From assembly GCA_035656635.1 (NCBI GenBank), contig DASRSD010000182.1:1-35830 (forward strand): a stretch of DNA of 35,830 bases, written 5' to 3'. The DNA comes from Pirellulales bacterium (GTDB taxonomy: Bacteria; Planctomycetota; Planctomycetia; Pirellulales; JADZDJ01). Positions within the stretch are counted from its first letter, which is position 1, and each line of letters starts with the position of its first letter. Made by a program: the position numbers and the translations under genes. The notes under the pieces are model-generated. The model ran no database searches and had not been told where the DNA came from. It worked only from the letters and a program-made list of their open reading frames with translations. Below, in pieces: positions 1 to 9,007 of this stretch.

Positions 1-443
1 CCGCATTGTAGCCGAGGGGCGGGGCGAAAGAATAACCCCGAACAGCCCCGGCCTTGTCCGCCAATTCACTTCTGCACGGAAATTCAGGATGCTATCCGAA
101 AAATCAAGATGGCTCACGCCTCCGTGTATTCGCCCCATTCAGCCCTCGGTGTTGTAGATCGCCTCGCAGTCACAAAATGCAACCGAGTTCTGCGCGAGAA
201 TGTGGGGCCTCCTTGCAGCGCGCAAAACTCGAAGTGGTTGCGGCCCTTCAACATCGGGCCGGAACCTCTGGGATGTGCCAGGCAAAATTACCCTGGGCCG
301 CTCCGCCTTTGGCGCAGGTGGGCCGTTATACTAGGCATATTCGCGTCTGCCAGACGCAGGAGCATCGGGCCGTCTCTCGTTGGGCCATCCATCGTTCTGC
401 CCTGTTCTTTTTGTTGTTTCTTGCCAAGTAAAGTGGAATTGCC
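1..443. other. Intergenic region / window edge, no supported gene
   Basis: No convincing gene is seen. Several overlapping short frames exist on both strands, but none shows family-like composition. Near the left edge the minus strand can be read as an open, protein-like stretch running out of the window (about 1-90). It has a stop just upstream and no ATG, so it is not called. The promoter and leader of the downstream peptidase gene should lie in the right part. Confidence 0.4.
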
Positions 444-3047
444 ATGTCGAATCATCGCTGCTGGAAAGCTTTGTTGATTGTCTCGCTGTGCGCCTTGTGG
501 GCTGCGCCCATTTCGGCCTGGGCCCAAGGCTCGAAAGACGATTACGAGCGGGCGCAATCGCTGCAGCAGCGGACCCGGGGTAAAGTTTATGCCGACCGGA
601 TCACGGCCAACTGGCTCAACGACGGCAAGCAATTTTGGTATGTCGTGAAAACAGGGCCCAACCAGCAGCACTGGGTTTTGGTCGATGCCGAAAAAGGCCA
701 GCGCCGCGAGGCGTTTGATCACAAAAAAATGGCCGCCGCTTTGTCGGAGGCCGGCGGCAAAAAGTTTTCCGCCGATAATCTGCCGATCACGTCGTTCAAT
801 CTGTCCGCCGATTTAACCACAGCCCATTTTTCCGCCTTGGGCAAGCGCTGGCAGTGCGATTTGGCCGACTACAAGCTGAAAGAGGCGGGCGCATCGGAAG
901 AGGAACATTCCACCGTTACGGTTTTGGATCGGCCCCGGCCTTCGCAAAGCGACGGACCCAATACGACCGTGCGGTTTGTCAACCGCACGCCCGGCACGAT
1001 CAAATTAGTGTGGATTGACGCCAGCGGCGAGCGCTCGGAATACGGCGCCATCGAGCCGAACAAAGATTTCGAGCAAAACACGTATGCGGGGCACGTTTGG
1101 GTAGCGCTCGATGCGAATGATCGACCCATGGGCATTTTCCAAGCCACGGAAAAGCCGGGCGTGGCCATTGTCGATGGCTCCAATCGTTTTGCCGGCGCTG
1201 GCCGCGGCGGCTTTCGAGGCCGGCGGGGCGGCGGACCGCCCGATGGCCGCGCTCTCTCGCCCGATGGCAAGTGGCGCGCGGATATTCAAGATCACAATCT
1301 GATCGTTCACGGCGTCGGCACGGACGAAAATATCAAGTTGACGACCGACGGCACGGCCGACGATCCTTATGTGGCCCGCTATTATTGGTCGCCCGATTCG
1401 AAGTATTTGGCAGCCATTCAAGAAAAAGTGGGGGAGAACCGGCAAATTCATTTCATCGAGTCGTCGCCCCGCGATCAGGTGCAGCCCAAATTGCACACCC
1501 TCGATTATGCCAAGCCGGGGGACAAACTTCCCGTGGCCCGGCCCCGGCTGTTCGACATTGCCGGCCGCAAGCAAATTGCGGTTTCCGAAGAGCTGTTTCC
1601 TAATGCCTGGAGCATTACCGACGTGCATTGGCAGCCCGACTCTAAGCGTTTCATGTTTTTATACAACCAGCGTGGGCATCAAGTGCTGCGGATTATGGGC
1701 GTGGATGCGGCCAGCGGCGAAGCGAAAGCCATTGTCGACGAACACAGCGACACGTTTATCGATTACGCCGACAAGCAGTTCTCGCAATATTTGGACGACA
1801 CCCACGAACTGATTTGGATGTCAGAGCGCGACGGCTGGAATCATCTGTATTTGTACAACGTCGACAGCGGCGAAGTGAAAAAACAAATTACCCGCGGACC
1901 GTGGGTGGTGCGCGCCGTCGATTATGTCGATACTGCCAAACGGCAAATTTGGTTTCGGGCCGGCGGCATTCATGCCGAGCAGGACCCGTACTACGTGCAC
2001 TTTTGTCGGGTGAATTTTGACGGCACCGATTTGGTCGTATTGACAGCAGGCGATGGAACGCATGAAGTGGATTTTTCGCCCGATCGGCGGTTCTTGGTCG
2101 ACACGTACTCCCGGGTCGACATGCCGCCAGTGACGGAATTGCGCCGCTGCGAAAACGGCAGCCTGGTTTGCTCGTTGGAACGCGCCGATTGGACGGCGCT
2201 CCTGGATACCGGCTGGCGGCCGCCGGAACGGTTTGTGGCCAAGGGACGCGACGGCCAAGCCGACATTTACGGCATCATTCACCGGCCGACGAAGTTCGAT
2301 CCGGAGAAAAAATATCCGGTGATCGAGAAAATTTACGCGGGGCCGCAAGGGGCATTTGTGCCTAAGAATTTCGCGCCTTACTACGAGGGCCAGGCGATGG
2401 CCGAATTGGGCTTCATCGTGGTCCAAATCGACGGCATGGGCACGAACCTGCGCTCCAAGGCCTTTCACAATGTGTGCTGGAAAAATTTAGGGGACGCCGG
2501 CTTTCCCGATCGCATATTGTGGATGAAGGCTGCCGCCGAAAAATATCCAGAAATGGATTTAACCCGCATCGGCATTTATGGCACTTCCGCGGGCGGGCAA
2601 AGTGCGCTGCGGGCCCTACTGGCCGATGGCAATTTTTACAAGGCGGCCGTGGCCGATAGCGGCTGCCACGACAACCGCATGGATAAAGTGTGGTGGAACG
2701 AACTGTGGATGGGCTGGCCCCTGGGGCCGGAATACGCCGAGCAATCGAACGTGACTCAGGCCAAAAACCTCAAGGGCAAGCTGCTGCTGATCGTGGGGGA
2801 GGAGGATACCAACGTCGATCCTACTTCGACCATGCAAGTGGTCAACGCGCTCATCAAAGCCGACAAAGATTTTGAACTCCTCGTGGTGCCCGGCGCCAAT
2901 CACGGCGTGGGGGCCAGCACCCCGTACGGCGTTCGCCGAACCCGCGATTTTTTCGTGCGTAGCCTGTTGAATAAAGAACCGCGCTGGGTAAATCAAACGT
3001 CGACGTCCAACGAAGCAAATTCCGAAAACGATCCGCCTACATCATGA
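444..3047 (+). CDS. Secreted S9 family peptidase (DPP-IV type) with VHL-like beta domain
   Basis: This is an exported serine peptidase of the prolyl oligopeptidase/DPP-IV family, expected to cleave peptides outside the cytoplasm. An N-terminal signal peptide (residues 1 to about 28, ending SAWAQ) is visible. Residues about 280-600 carry beta-propeller type repeats (for example YWSPDSKYLAAI). The C-terminal alpha/beta hydrolase domain has the nucleophile elbow GTSAGG with Ser715, Asp788 (GEED) and His820 (ANHG). The Asp-His spacing of 32 matches human DPP4. Unusually, residues about 173-244 resemble the beta domain of the von Hippel-Lindau protein (VRFVNRTP, LVWID, TYAGHVWVALD). They are followed by a Gly/Arg-rich linker at about 249-266. 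At 867 residues it is longer than plain DPP-IV enzymes, which the insert explains. Its stop overlaps the start of the glutathione peroxidase gene. Substrate specificity cannot be read from the sequence. Confidence 0.93.
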   Translation: MSNHRCWKALLIVSLCALWAAPISAWAQGSKDDYERAQSLQQRTRGKVYADRITANWLNDGKQFWYVVKTGPNQQHWVLVDAEKGQRREAFDHKKMAAALSEAGGKKFSADNLPITSFNLSADLTTAHFSALGKRWQCDLADYKLKEAGASEEEHSTVTVLDRPRPSQSDGPNTTVRFVNRTPGTIKLVWIDASGERSEYGAIEPNKDFEQNTYAGHVWVALDANDRPMGIFQATEKPGVAIVDGSNRFAGAGRGGFRGRRGGGPPDGRALSPDGKWRADIQDHNLIVHGVGTDENIKLTTDGTADDPYVARYYWSPDSKYLAAIQEKVGENRQIHFIESSPRDQVQPKLHTLDYAKPGDKLPVARPRLFDIAGRKQIAVSEELFPNAWSITDVHWQPDSKRFMFLYNQRGHQVLRIMGVDAASGEAKAIVDEHSDTFIDYADKQFSQYLDDTHELIWMSERDGWNHLYLYNVDSGEVKKQITRGPWVVRAVDYVDTAKRQIWFRAGGIHAEQDPYYVHFCRVNFDGTDLVVLTAGDGTHEVDFSPDRRFLVDTYSRVDMPPVTELRRCENGSLVCSLERADWTALLDTGWRPPERFVAKGRDGQADIYGIIHRPTKFDPEKKYPVIEKIYAGPQGAFVPKNFAPYYEGQAMAELGFIVVQIDGMGTNLRSKAFHNVCWKNLGDAGFPDRILWMKAAAEKYPEMDLTRIGIYGTSAGGQSALRALLADGNFYKAAVADSGCHDNRMDKVWWNELWMGWPLGPEYAEQSNVTQAKNLKGKLLLIVGEEDTNVDPTSTMQVVNALIKADKDFELLVVPGANHGVGASTPYGVRRTRDFFVRSLLNKEPRWVNQTSTSNEANSENDPPTS

Positions 3048-3541
3048 ATATATACGACATTGAAGTCGTTGCCATCGATGGTCGCCAGCAAACACTGGCC
3101 GACTTTCGCGGACAATCTTTATTGATTGTCAACGTGGCCAGCCGTTGTGGGTTTACGCCGCAGTACGCCGGACTGGAATCTCTTTACCGGCAATACAAAA
3201 ACCGAGGCTTTAGCGTGCTGGGGTTTCCATGCGATCAGTTTGGTCATCAAGAGCCAGGCAGCGAAGCAGAAATCCAACAGTTTTGCACGGCCAAGTACGA
3301 AGTCAGCTTTCCTCTCTTTGCAAAAATAGAAGTGAACGGCCCGGGAACACACCCTCTGTACCAGTTTTTGAAAGGCGAAAAATCGGGCATTCTAGGCACG
3401 GCGGCCATTAAATGGAATTTCACCAAGTTTCTCCTGAACCGACAGGGCGAAGTGATCCAAAGATACGCACCGGTCACCACGCCCGATAAAATCACCGTCG
3501 ATATTGAACAGCTGCTGCAATCAAATAGTACTCATGCTTGA
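3044..3541 (+). CDS. Glutathione peroxidase family protein
   Basis: This is a thiol peroxidase of the GPx family, which reduces hydroperoxides using thioredoxin or glutathione. The peroxidatic Cys35 lies in ASRCGFTP. The rest of the catalytic tetrad is present: Gln65 in FPCDQFG, and Trp124-Asn125 in IKWNFTKF. The second Cys of the bacterial thioredoxin-dependent type is probably Cys63 or Cys81. The usual FPCNQFG motif has Asp in place of Asn. The length of 165 residues is normal for bacterial GPx. The ATG overlaps the stop of the peptidase gene (ATGA), so translation is probably coupled. There is no signal peptide, so it should be cytoplasmic even though its partner gene encodes an exported enzyme. 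Confidence 0.95.
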   Translation: MNIYDIEVVAIDGRQQTLADFRGQSLLIVNVASRCGFTPQYAGLESLYRQYKNRGFSVLGFPCDQFGHQEPGSEAEIQQFCTAKYEVSFPLFAKIEVNGPGTHPLYQFLKGEKSGILGTAAIKWNFTKFLLNRQGEVIQRYAPVTTPDKITVDIEQLLQSNSTHA

Positions 3542-3780
3542 CTTGTGAGTAGAGCACCCATGAGCTTCCAGCTCAGAATCTGACATCCGGCCTGATACTC
3601 CCTAAAGTTTAATGCTGCCACCGCAAAGTCGATGCAGACTTTTCAACTTATCGGCCACAACATGCCAATTCCAGCGAATGCTGCCTTTGGTCTTGTATCA
3701 ACGCTGGCAATGACGTAATCTTTTACCCCGTCGAGTGTTACCGGATTCTACCAACCGCGAGTCAAGGAAGACCGTTCGTC

Positions 3781-5907
3781 ATGTTGCACCAGTCGCATCC
3801 GGCGAGCACCACGGGCTCAGCGTCAATTGTTGGCCCTGAGCCATCCGATTCCGTTCTGTCGCTGCCTGCTCAATCATCGTTTGCGCATCCGCTTTCAGCA
3901 CAACCATCTGCCACTAATCTGCGCCAGGCAATTTTCCGCACTCAACAGTGGCTGTTAACTCAGCAGCATCCGGACGGATTTTGGGTCGGCGAGTTGGAAG
4001 GCGACAGCATTTTGGAAAGCGAGTTTCTTCTGCTGTTGGCATTTTTGGGCGAAGAATATTCGCCCTTAGCCAAAAAGTGTGCGAATCATTTGCTCGATAA
4101 GCAAGCATCTGCTGGCGGCTGGACGCAATACCCTGGCGGACCAATCGATATCAGCGCCAGTGTGAAAGCTTATTTTGCACTGAAGCTTACTGGTCACGAC
4201 CCGGCTGCCAAATACATGCAGCGTGCTCAAGCAGCCATTCTAGCCGGCGGTGGCGCGGATGCCGTGAATAGCTTTACGCGGTTTTATTTGGCGCTATTGG
4301 GTCAAATTCCTTACGAAGCTTGTCCCAATGTTCCGCCAGAATTCGTATTGCTGCCATCATGGTTCCCGGTAAATCTATATTCGATTAGCGCCTGGTCGCG
4401 GACTATTTTGGTACCGCTTTCGATCATCTCGGCGTTTCAGCCCGTTCGGAAAATCGAGCCGGAACGCAGCATTCGCGAACTATTTCTACAAGATCCGCTT
4501 TCTTGGCCATATCCGCGCTGTCCTGGTCTGAACTCAGGCAAACGGTTGCTAAGTTGGGATCGCTTCTTTCATCTCACTGACAAAACTTTCAAATATTTGC
4601 AGCGCCACGGTTTGACGCCGCTACGAAGAATTGCAGTTAATGTGGCTAAACGATGGATGTTTGAACGCTTTAACCATAGCGACGGGCTAGGCGCTATTTT
4701 CCCACCAATGGTTTGGGCGATTGTCGCACTGCGCGCGCTTGGTTACGACGACAAACACTCAGAAATGCAGTATTGCCGGCAGCGACTATGGGATTTGGTG
4801 ATCGAAAACGAAGATTCCGCCCGGCTTCAACCGTGCAAATCGCCAGTATGGGATACCGCCCTCACCTTGCGGGCTTTAATTGCCAGCGGACTGGGTGGCC
4901 AGGATGCGGCTGTGGAGCGCGGCATTCATTGGCTATTGGCGCAGGAAATTCGCACTCTAGGTGATTGGTCTCGAAGCGTGAAATCGCAGCCTGGAGGTTG
5001 GTGTTTCGAATTCGTGAATGCCTTTTATCCCGACTTGGACGACACTGCAATGGTTCTGATGTCACTACAGGAGTCATACAACACTTCGCAGTATGGCGAG
5101 CCTGCGCTGCCGCCAAACTTGCGTTTGATTGCCGACGCAACCGTTCCTGCCATGCCTGATGCCCGTCGCCATGCACTGTTGCGCGATGACATTTCCGGTG
5201 CTGTGCAGCGGGGCATGCAATGGATGTTAGCTTTGCAAAATCGAGACGGCGGTTGGGGTGCATTCGATCGAGACAACACTGCGGAATTCCTATGCCATGT
5301 GCCGTTCGCAGACCACAACGCCATGATCGATCCCAGTTCTCCCGATCTAGCCGGCCGCGTTCTGGAATCGCTGGCCGGCTCCGGCCGCCGAGTAGGAGAC
5401 GATGCAGTTGATCGGGCGGTCGCTTACCTGCGGCGAGCTCAGGAAGCCGATGGCAGTTGGTTCGGCCGCTGGGGCGTTAATTACATTTACGGGACGTGGC
5501 AAGCGCTGACAGGCCTGGCTGCCGTTAGAGTGCCACATGACGACCCGGCCATTGTCGCTGGAGCTCAATGGCTCATCGCGCACCAGCAACCTTCAGGTGG
5601 CTGGGGTGAATCGGCCAACAGTTACGCTCAATCATATTTGCGCGGACAGGGGCGTGAAACCGCTTCACAAACTGCTTGGGCAGTGCTGGGCTTGATTGCA
5701 ACTGGCCGGTTTGATCATCCGGTCACTTTGCGAGGCATTCACTTTTTGCTCGCGCAACAAAACGCAGATGGCACCTGGCACGAAACCGAGTTCACTGGCA
5801 CCGGCTTTCCGCAAGTGTTTTATCTGCGCTATCACTATTACCGCATTTATTTTCCGCTAATGGCCCTAGCTCGCTGGACCAAAGCGGCAGGCGAAGTTCA
5901 GCACTAA
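3781..5907 (+). CDS. shc: Squalene-hopene cyclase
   Basis: This enzyme cyclises squalene to hopene/hopanol, the first committed step of hopanoid synthesis, and is a monotopic membrane protein. The general-acid motif DxDD is seen as D418-L-D-D421 within YPDLDDTAMVL. Several QW repeats are visible (QQHPDGFW, QNRDGGWGAFD, QEADGSWFGRWG, QPSGGWGES, QNADGTW), as is the C-terminal FPQVFYLRYHYYRIYFPLMAL that is typical of the family. It has 708 residues, at the long end of the family because of about 45 Ser/Pro-rich residues at the N-terminus. An AAGGA-like ribosome site lies about 12 bases before the ATG. The gene is followed by hpnH after 56 bases, which supports a hopanoid operon. Confidence 0.97.
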   Translation: MLHQSHPASTTGSASIVGPEPSDSVLSLPAQSSFAHPLSAQPSATNLRQAIFRTQQWLLTQQHPDGFWVGELEGDSILESEFLLLLAFLGEEYSPLAKKCANHLLDKQASAGGWTQYPGGPIDISASVKAYFALKLTGHDPAAKYMQRAQAAILAGGGADAVNSFTRFYLALLGQIPYEACPNVPPEFVLLPSWFPVNLYSISAWSRTILVPLSIISAFQPVRKIEPERSIRELFLQDPLSWPYPRCPGLNSGKRLLSWDRFFHLTDKTFKYLQRHGLTPLRRIAVNVAKRWMFERFNHSDGLGAIFPPMVWAIVALRALGYDDKHSEMQYCRQRLWDLVIENEDSARLQPCKSPVWDTALTLRALIASGLGGQDAAVERGIHWLLAQEIRTLGDWSRSVKSQPGGWCFEFVNAFYPDLDDTAMVLMSLQESYNTSQYGEPALPPNLRLIADATVPAMPDARRHALLRDDISGAVQRGMQWMLALQNRDGGWGAFDRDNTAEFLCHVPFADHNAMIDPSSPDLAGRVLESLAGSGRRVGDDAVDRAVAYLRRAQEADGSWFGRWGVNYIYGTWQALTGLAAVRVPHDDPAIVAGAQWLIAHQQPSGGWGESANSYAQSYLRGQGRETASQTAWAVLGLIATGRFDHPVTLRGIHFLLAQQNADGTWHETEFTGTGFPQVFYLRYHYYRIYFPLMALARWTKAAGEVQH

Positions 5908-5963
5908 CGTGTAACTGCTGATTCCTATTTGTATCCCTACTGGTTACTGAATACTGCTCTCCA

Positions 5964-7211
5964 ATGGCTGTGCCAATTTCACAAATGTGGACGGTTGCCT
6001 CATATGTGCTGTGGAACAAGCTGCGCGGGCAAAAGCGGTATCCCTTGGTGTTAATGCTGGAACCACTCATGCGTTGTAACCTGGCTTGCGCAGGCTGTGG
6101 GAAAATCCAGCACCCGCCCGAAATCTTGCGGCGACAGCTCTCGCCCGAGCAATGTTTTCAGGCAGCCGAGGAATGCCGCGCGCCCATCGTTTCGATTCCC
6201 GGCGGCGAGCCGCTATTACACCCGCAAATCGACCAAATTGTGGCCGGATTGGTGTCCCGGCGCAAGTACGTCTACTTGTGCACCAATGCGATCAAGCTGG
6301 AAGAATCGCTGCCAAAGTTCACGCCTTCAAAGTATTTTTCGTTCTCGATCCACTTGGACGGACCGCGCGAAGAACACGACGCTGCCGTTTGCCGCGACGG
6401 CATTTACGACCTGGCAGTGAACGCAATTCGCGCTGCCGTGGCGGCCGGTTTCCGTGTGACCACGAATACAACTCTGTTTAACGACGCGAATCCTCAGCGA
6501 CTGCGCGAATTTTTTAACACCATGATGGACCTGGGCGTAGAAGGAATGATGATTTCTCCTGGCTATCGCTACGCCAAGGCGCCCAACCAGGATCATTTTT
6601 TACCTCGGCAGCAGACTGTGCATCTGTTTCAACGCCTGTTGGATAAAGCTCCGCGAAAGTGGCGGTTCAACCACTCACCGCTGTTTTTAGAATTTCTGCG
6701 GGGCCAGTGGAAACTAGAATGCACGCCCTGGGGTAACCCTACCTATAACGTGTTTGGCTGGCAGAAACCCTGCTACTTGTTGGATGATGGCTACACGCAA
6801 ACATTCCAGGAATTGCTTGACACGACGGATTGGGGCGCCTACGGCCGCGCTAGCGGCAATCCGCGCTGCCAGGATTGCATGGTCCACTGCGGTTACGAAC
6901 CAACGGCGGTGAGTGAAACATTTGGCTCATTGCGCGGTATGTGGGCGGCCGCAAGGTCGGTCCTTTTTGGAATGCAACCGCTTCGGCAGCCATTGGCTGT
7001 TCGAGCTAGTCCTGAACAACCGGTCGAACCGTTGCTTCCTCTTTTGTCAACAGCATCATCCGGAAAAACTGCGTGTCAGAGCAACGGATGCAAACCGATC
7101 GAGTCCAATTTCATTCCCAGTTCGGCATTGCTTCCTATTATGCCCACTACCGGACAAGATCCGTTGGACGATAAATCTTGCACGGATCCGGCACTCACGT
7201 TCCTCCGGTGA
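5964..7211 (+). CDS. hpnH: Adenosyl-hopene synthase HpnH (radical SAM)
   Basis: HpnH is a B12-independent radical SAM enzyme that joins a 5'-deoxyadenosyl group to diploptene, the first step of C35 extended hopanoid formation. The N-terminus (VPISQM...RYPLVLMLEPL) and the cluster motif Cys38-x3-Cys42-x2-Cys45 (RCNLACAGCGK) are typical. They are followed by VSIPGGEPLLHP, which binds the SAM methionine part. The C-terminal half, with several Cys residues (NPRCQDCMVHCGYEP), matches the DUF3463 region of HpnH. The last roughly 85 residues are a low-complexity tail not usual for HpnH (415 residues against about 340-380). It lies directly after shc. No strong ribosome site is seen before the ATG. 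Confidence 0.95.
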   Translation: MAVPISQMWTVASYVLWNKLRGQKRYPLVLMLEPLMRCNLACAGCGKIQHPPEILRRQLSPEQCFQAAEECRAPIVSIPGGEPLLHPQIDQIVAGLVSRRKYVYLCTNAIKLEESLPKFTPSKYFSFSIHLDGPREEHDAAVCRDGIYDLAVNAIRAAVAAGFRVTTNTTLFNDANPQRLREFFNTMMDLGVEGMMISPGYRYAKAPNQDHFLPRQQTVHLFQRLLDKAPRKWRFNHSPLFLEFLRGQWKLECTPWGNPTYNVFGWQKPCYLLDDGYTQTFQELLDTTDWGAYGRASGNPRCQDCMVHCGYEPTAVSETFGSLRGMWAAARSVLFGMQPLRQPLAVRASPEQPVEPLLPLLSTASSGKTACQSNGCKPIESNFIPSSALLPIMPTTGQDPLDDKSCTDPALTFLR

Positions 7212-7319
7212 TTCCGTCCGGCATCTGCTAAAATCATCGGCAGTTGTTATGATCGAGCCAGTCTGCGAGTTGGTGCTTTTGGCTCAATGCGCTGCTGTTT
7301 GTAACCTTGGAACGCTTTC

Positions 7320-8132
7320 ATGTTGCTCGCCGAACCGCCGTCCAACCCCTGGGATTTGCACTTCCAGTTGCTCGGCATTCCGGTACGCATTACCCCCTGG
7401 TTTTGGCTGGCGAACATTGTACTCGGGTGGGATTTCGCTCATCAATTTGCCGGACCAGGAACCGGTTTGAATATGGGCACGGCACTGTTAATTTGGACCG
7501 CCGCAGTGCTGGTTTCGATCACCGTACACGAATTCGGTCATGCCCTAACTTACCGGACATTCGGTGTTCCATGTCACGTGGTGTTATATCACTTTGGCGG
7601 GTTGGCGATTTCAGGCCAATCCTTCGGCAGCTTTGGCAATCGGCGCGGCGAAGATCCGAAACGGCAAATCCTGATTTCTGTTGCTGGTCCCCTCGCCCAA
7701 TTATTGTTGGCCGTAGCGGTGGCTAGTGTTTTTCATGTTGGCGGTTTTCAAATCGACAATCCGTTGCCGTTTTTCCATCAACTCGATTTTTTGGAAGATG
7801 GAAAGCCGCTCTCGTCAGTCGCCCTAAGGGTTTTTGAAGATTCGCTGATGTGGTGCAGCGTATGGTGGGCGTTGTTAAACTTATTGCCGGTCTATCCGCT
7901 GGATGGCGGAAGAATTTCTCGAGAAGTGCTGACGTTAATCCATCCGCGGGAAGGAATCCGTTTTTCGCTGATACTTTCCATCGCTGCGGCTGCCGGCGTG
8001 GCGCTGTGGGCTTTGCAAAGAGAACACAACACCATGTTGGCCTTGATGTTCGGCATGCTGGCGTATTCAAGCTTCATGACATTACAGGCATACCTGGGGC
8101 GCGGTGGTGGTTTCGGCGGAGGTTGGCGGTAA
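7320..8132 (+). CDS. M50 family (site-2 protease type) membrane metalloprotease
   Basis: This is an integral-membrane zinc protease that cleaves substrates within the bilayer. The zinc site His70-Glu71-Phe-Gly-His74 lies in a hydrophobic segment (VSITVHEFGHAL), and the third ligand is Asp195 in NLLPVYPLDGG. Other hydrophobic segments are at about 20-40, 112-135 and 215-255. The protein is 270 residues, a short form without a PDZ domain. It lies between hpnH and an SGNH-like gene on the same strand, so it may share their transcript, but a link to hopanoids is only inference from position. The substrate is unknown. Confidence 0.88.
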   Translation: MLLAEPPSNPWDLHFQLLGIPVRITPWFWLANIVLGWDFAHQFAGPGTGLNMGTALLIWTAAVLVSITVHEFGHALTYRTFGVPCHVVLYHFGGLAISGQSFGSFGNRRGEDPKRQILISVAGPLAQLLLAVAVASVFHVGGFQIDNPLPFFHQLDFLEDGKPLSSVALRVFEDSLMWCSVWWALLNLLPVYPLDGGRISREVLTLIHPREGIRFSLILSIAAAAGVALWALQREHNTMLALMFGMLAYSSFMTLQAYLGRGGGFGGGWR

Positions 8133-8188
8133 GTAATGTTGTGGCTCAACTCGAATCTACAGCGAGAATAAACGTCGCAACCTTTCCT

Positions 8189-9007
8189 ATGCTCTCGGAT
8201 AGCAAACTTCCGAATCCAACGTCATACCGCAGCGATCTATCCTGCCGCGTCATATTGCTGGGAGCCAGCAATCTCATGCGCGGCATTTCGACCGTCGTGG
8301 AAACTGCGCAAATTGTTTGCCGGCAGCCGTTGCAAATAATTACCGCCGCAGGCTTGGGGCGATCTTACGGAATCGAAAGTCGAGTGCTGGGCCGAACGCT
8401 TCCGGGCATCATCCATTGTTCGCTCTGGGAATCGCTTTCGATGCAAGCTCCCATCCCTACTTTTGCCTTGATCACTGACGTCGGAAATGACATTCTTTAT
8501 GGTGTAGAAGTACCGCAAATTGTGGACTGGGTGAAAAGGACAATCGAACGTTTGCAGCGGGTCCAAGCGCAGATTTCCATGACCTTGTTACCACCGATCG
8601 ACCCGTCGAACTTAAGCTCAGCCCGCTTTCATTTCTTTCGGACTCTTTTCTTCCCCAATTGTCGTCTGAAACGGGATGAGGTAGTTATACGAGCCCAGCA
8701 GCTACACAATCAGCTATTTGAATTGAGACATTCGCACGGGATCCGCACGATAGAACAAAGCCGCCAATGGTACGCATGGGATCCCATCCACATTCGTCGC
8801 CGACAATGGCGGTATGCCTGGCACAATATATTATCGGCCTGGAATGGCAAAACCGAAGAATCGCCGGCATTGGCTCGTGGTTCATTAGGGCGCTGGCTGT
8901 ATTTACAAACTCGGCAGCCCTACGAACGCTCTTTCTGGAGTTTGCAACAGCGCCGCGAGCAACCATCGGCGAAGCTTCGTAATGGAACGACCGTCTCGTT
9001 TTACTAA
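8189..9007 (+). CDS. SGNH/GDSL-type hydrolase-like protein
   Basis: I do not recognise a named family, but the SGNH hydrolase blocks are visible. Ser27 lies in LLGASN (block I), a Gly lies in AAGLGRSYG (block II), Gly99-Asn100-Asp101 lie in VGND (block III), and Asp198-x-x-His201 lie in WDPIH (block V). A complete set suggests an esterase or acyl hydrolase fold. The frame is open further upstream, into the protease gene. The ATG at 8189, 56 bases after the protease stop, is chosen because the domain begins there; this gives 272 residues. No signal peptide is seen. It is the last gene of the shc-hpnH block, so a role in hopanoid or lipid modification is possible but unproven. Confidence 0.7.
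   Translation: MLSDSKLPNPTSYRSDLSCRVILLGASNLMRGISTVVETAQIVCRQPLQIITAAGLGRSYGIESRVLGRTLPGIIHCSLWESLSMQAPIPTFALITDVGNDILYGVEVPQIVDWVKRTIERLQRVQAQISMTLLPPIDPSNLSSARFHFFRTLFFPNCRLKRDEVVIRAQQLHNQLFELRHSHGIRTIEQSRQWYAWDPIHIRRRQWRYAWHNILSAWNGKTEESPALARGSLGRWLYLQTRQPYERSFWSLQQRREQPSAKLRNGTTVSFY

Noticed and set aside
288-722. Minus-strand frame of 144 codons at the left edge
   Set aside because: It overlaps the signal peptide and start of the peptidase gene and has no recognisable family pattern; a high-GC shadow frame.
1821-2468. Minus-strand frame of 215 codons inside the S9 peptidase
   Set aside because: The sense strand encodes a clear hydrolase with a full catalytic triad; the antisense frame is rich in Arg, His and Pro as expected for a shadow.
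7850-8188. Upstream part of the frame leading into the SGNH-like gene
   Set aside because: It overlaps the end of the M50 protease in another frame and has no domain; the start was moved to 8189.
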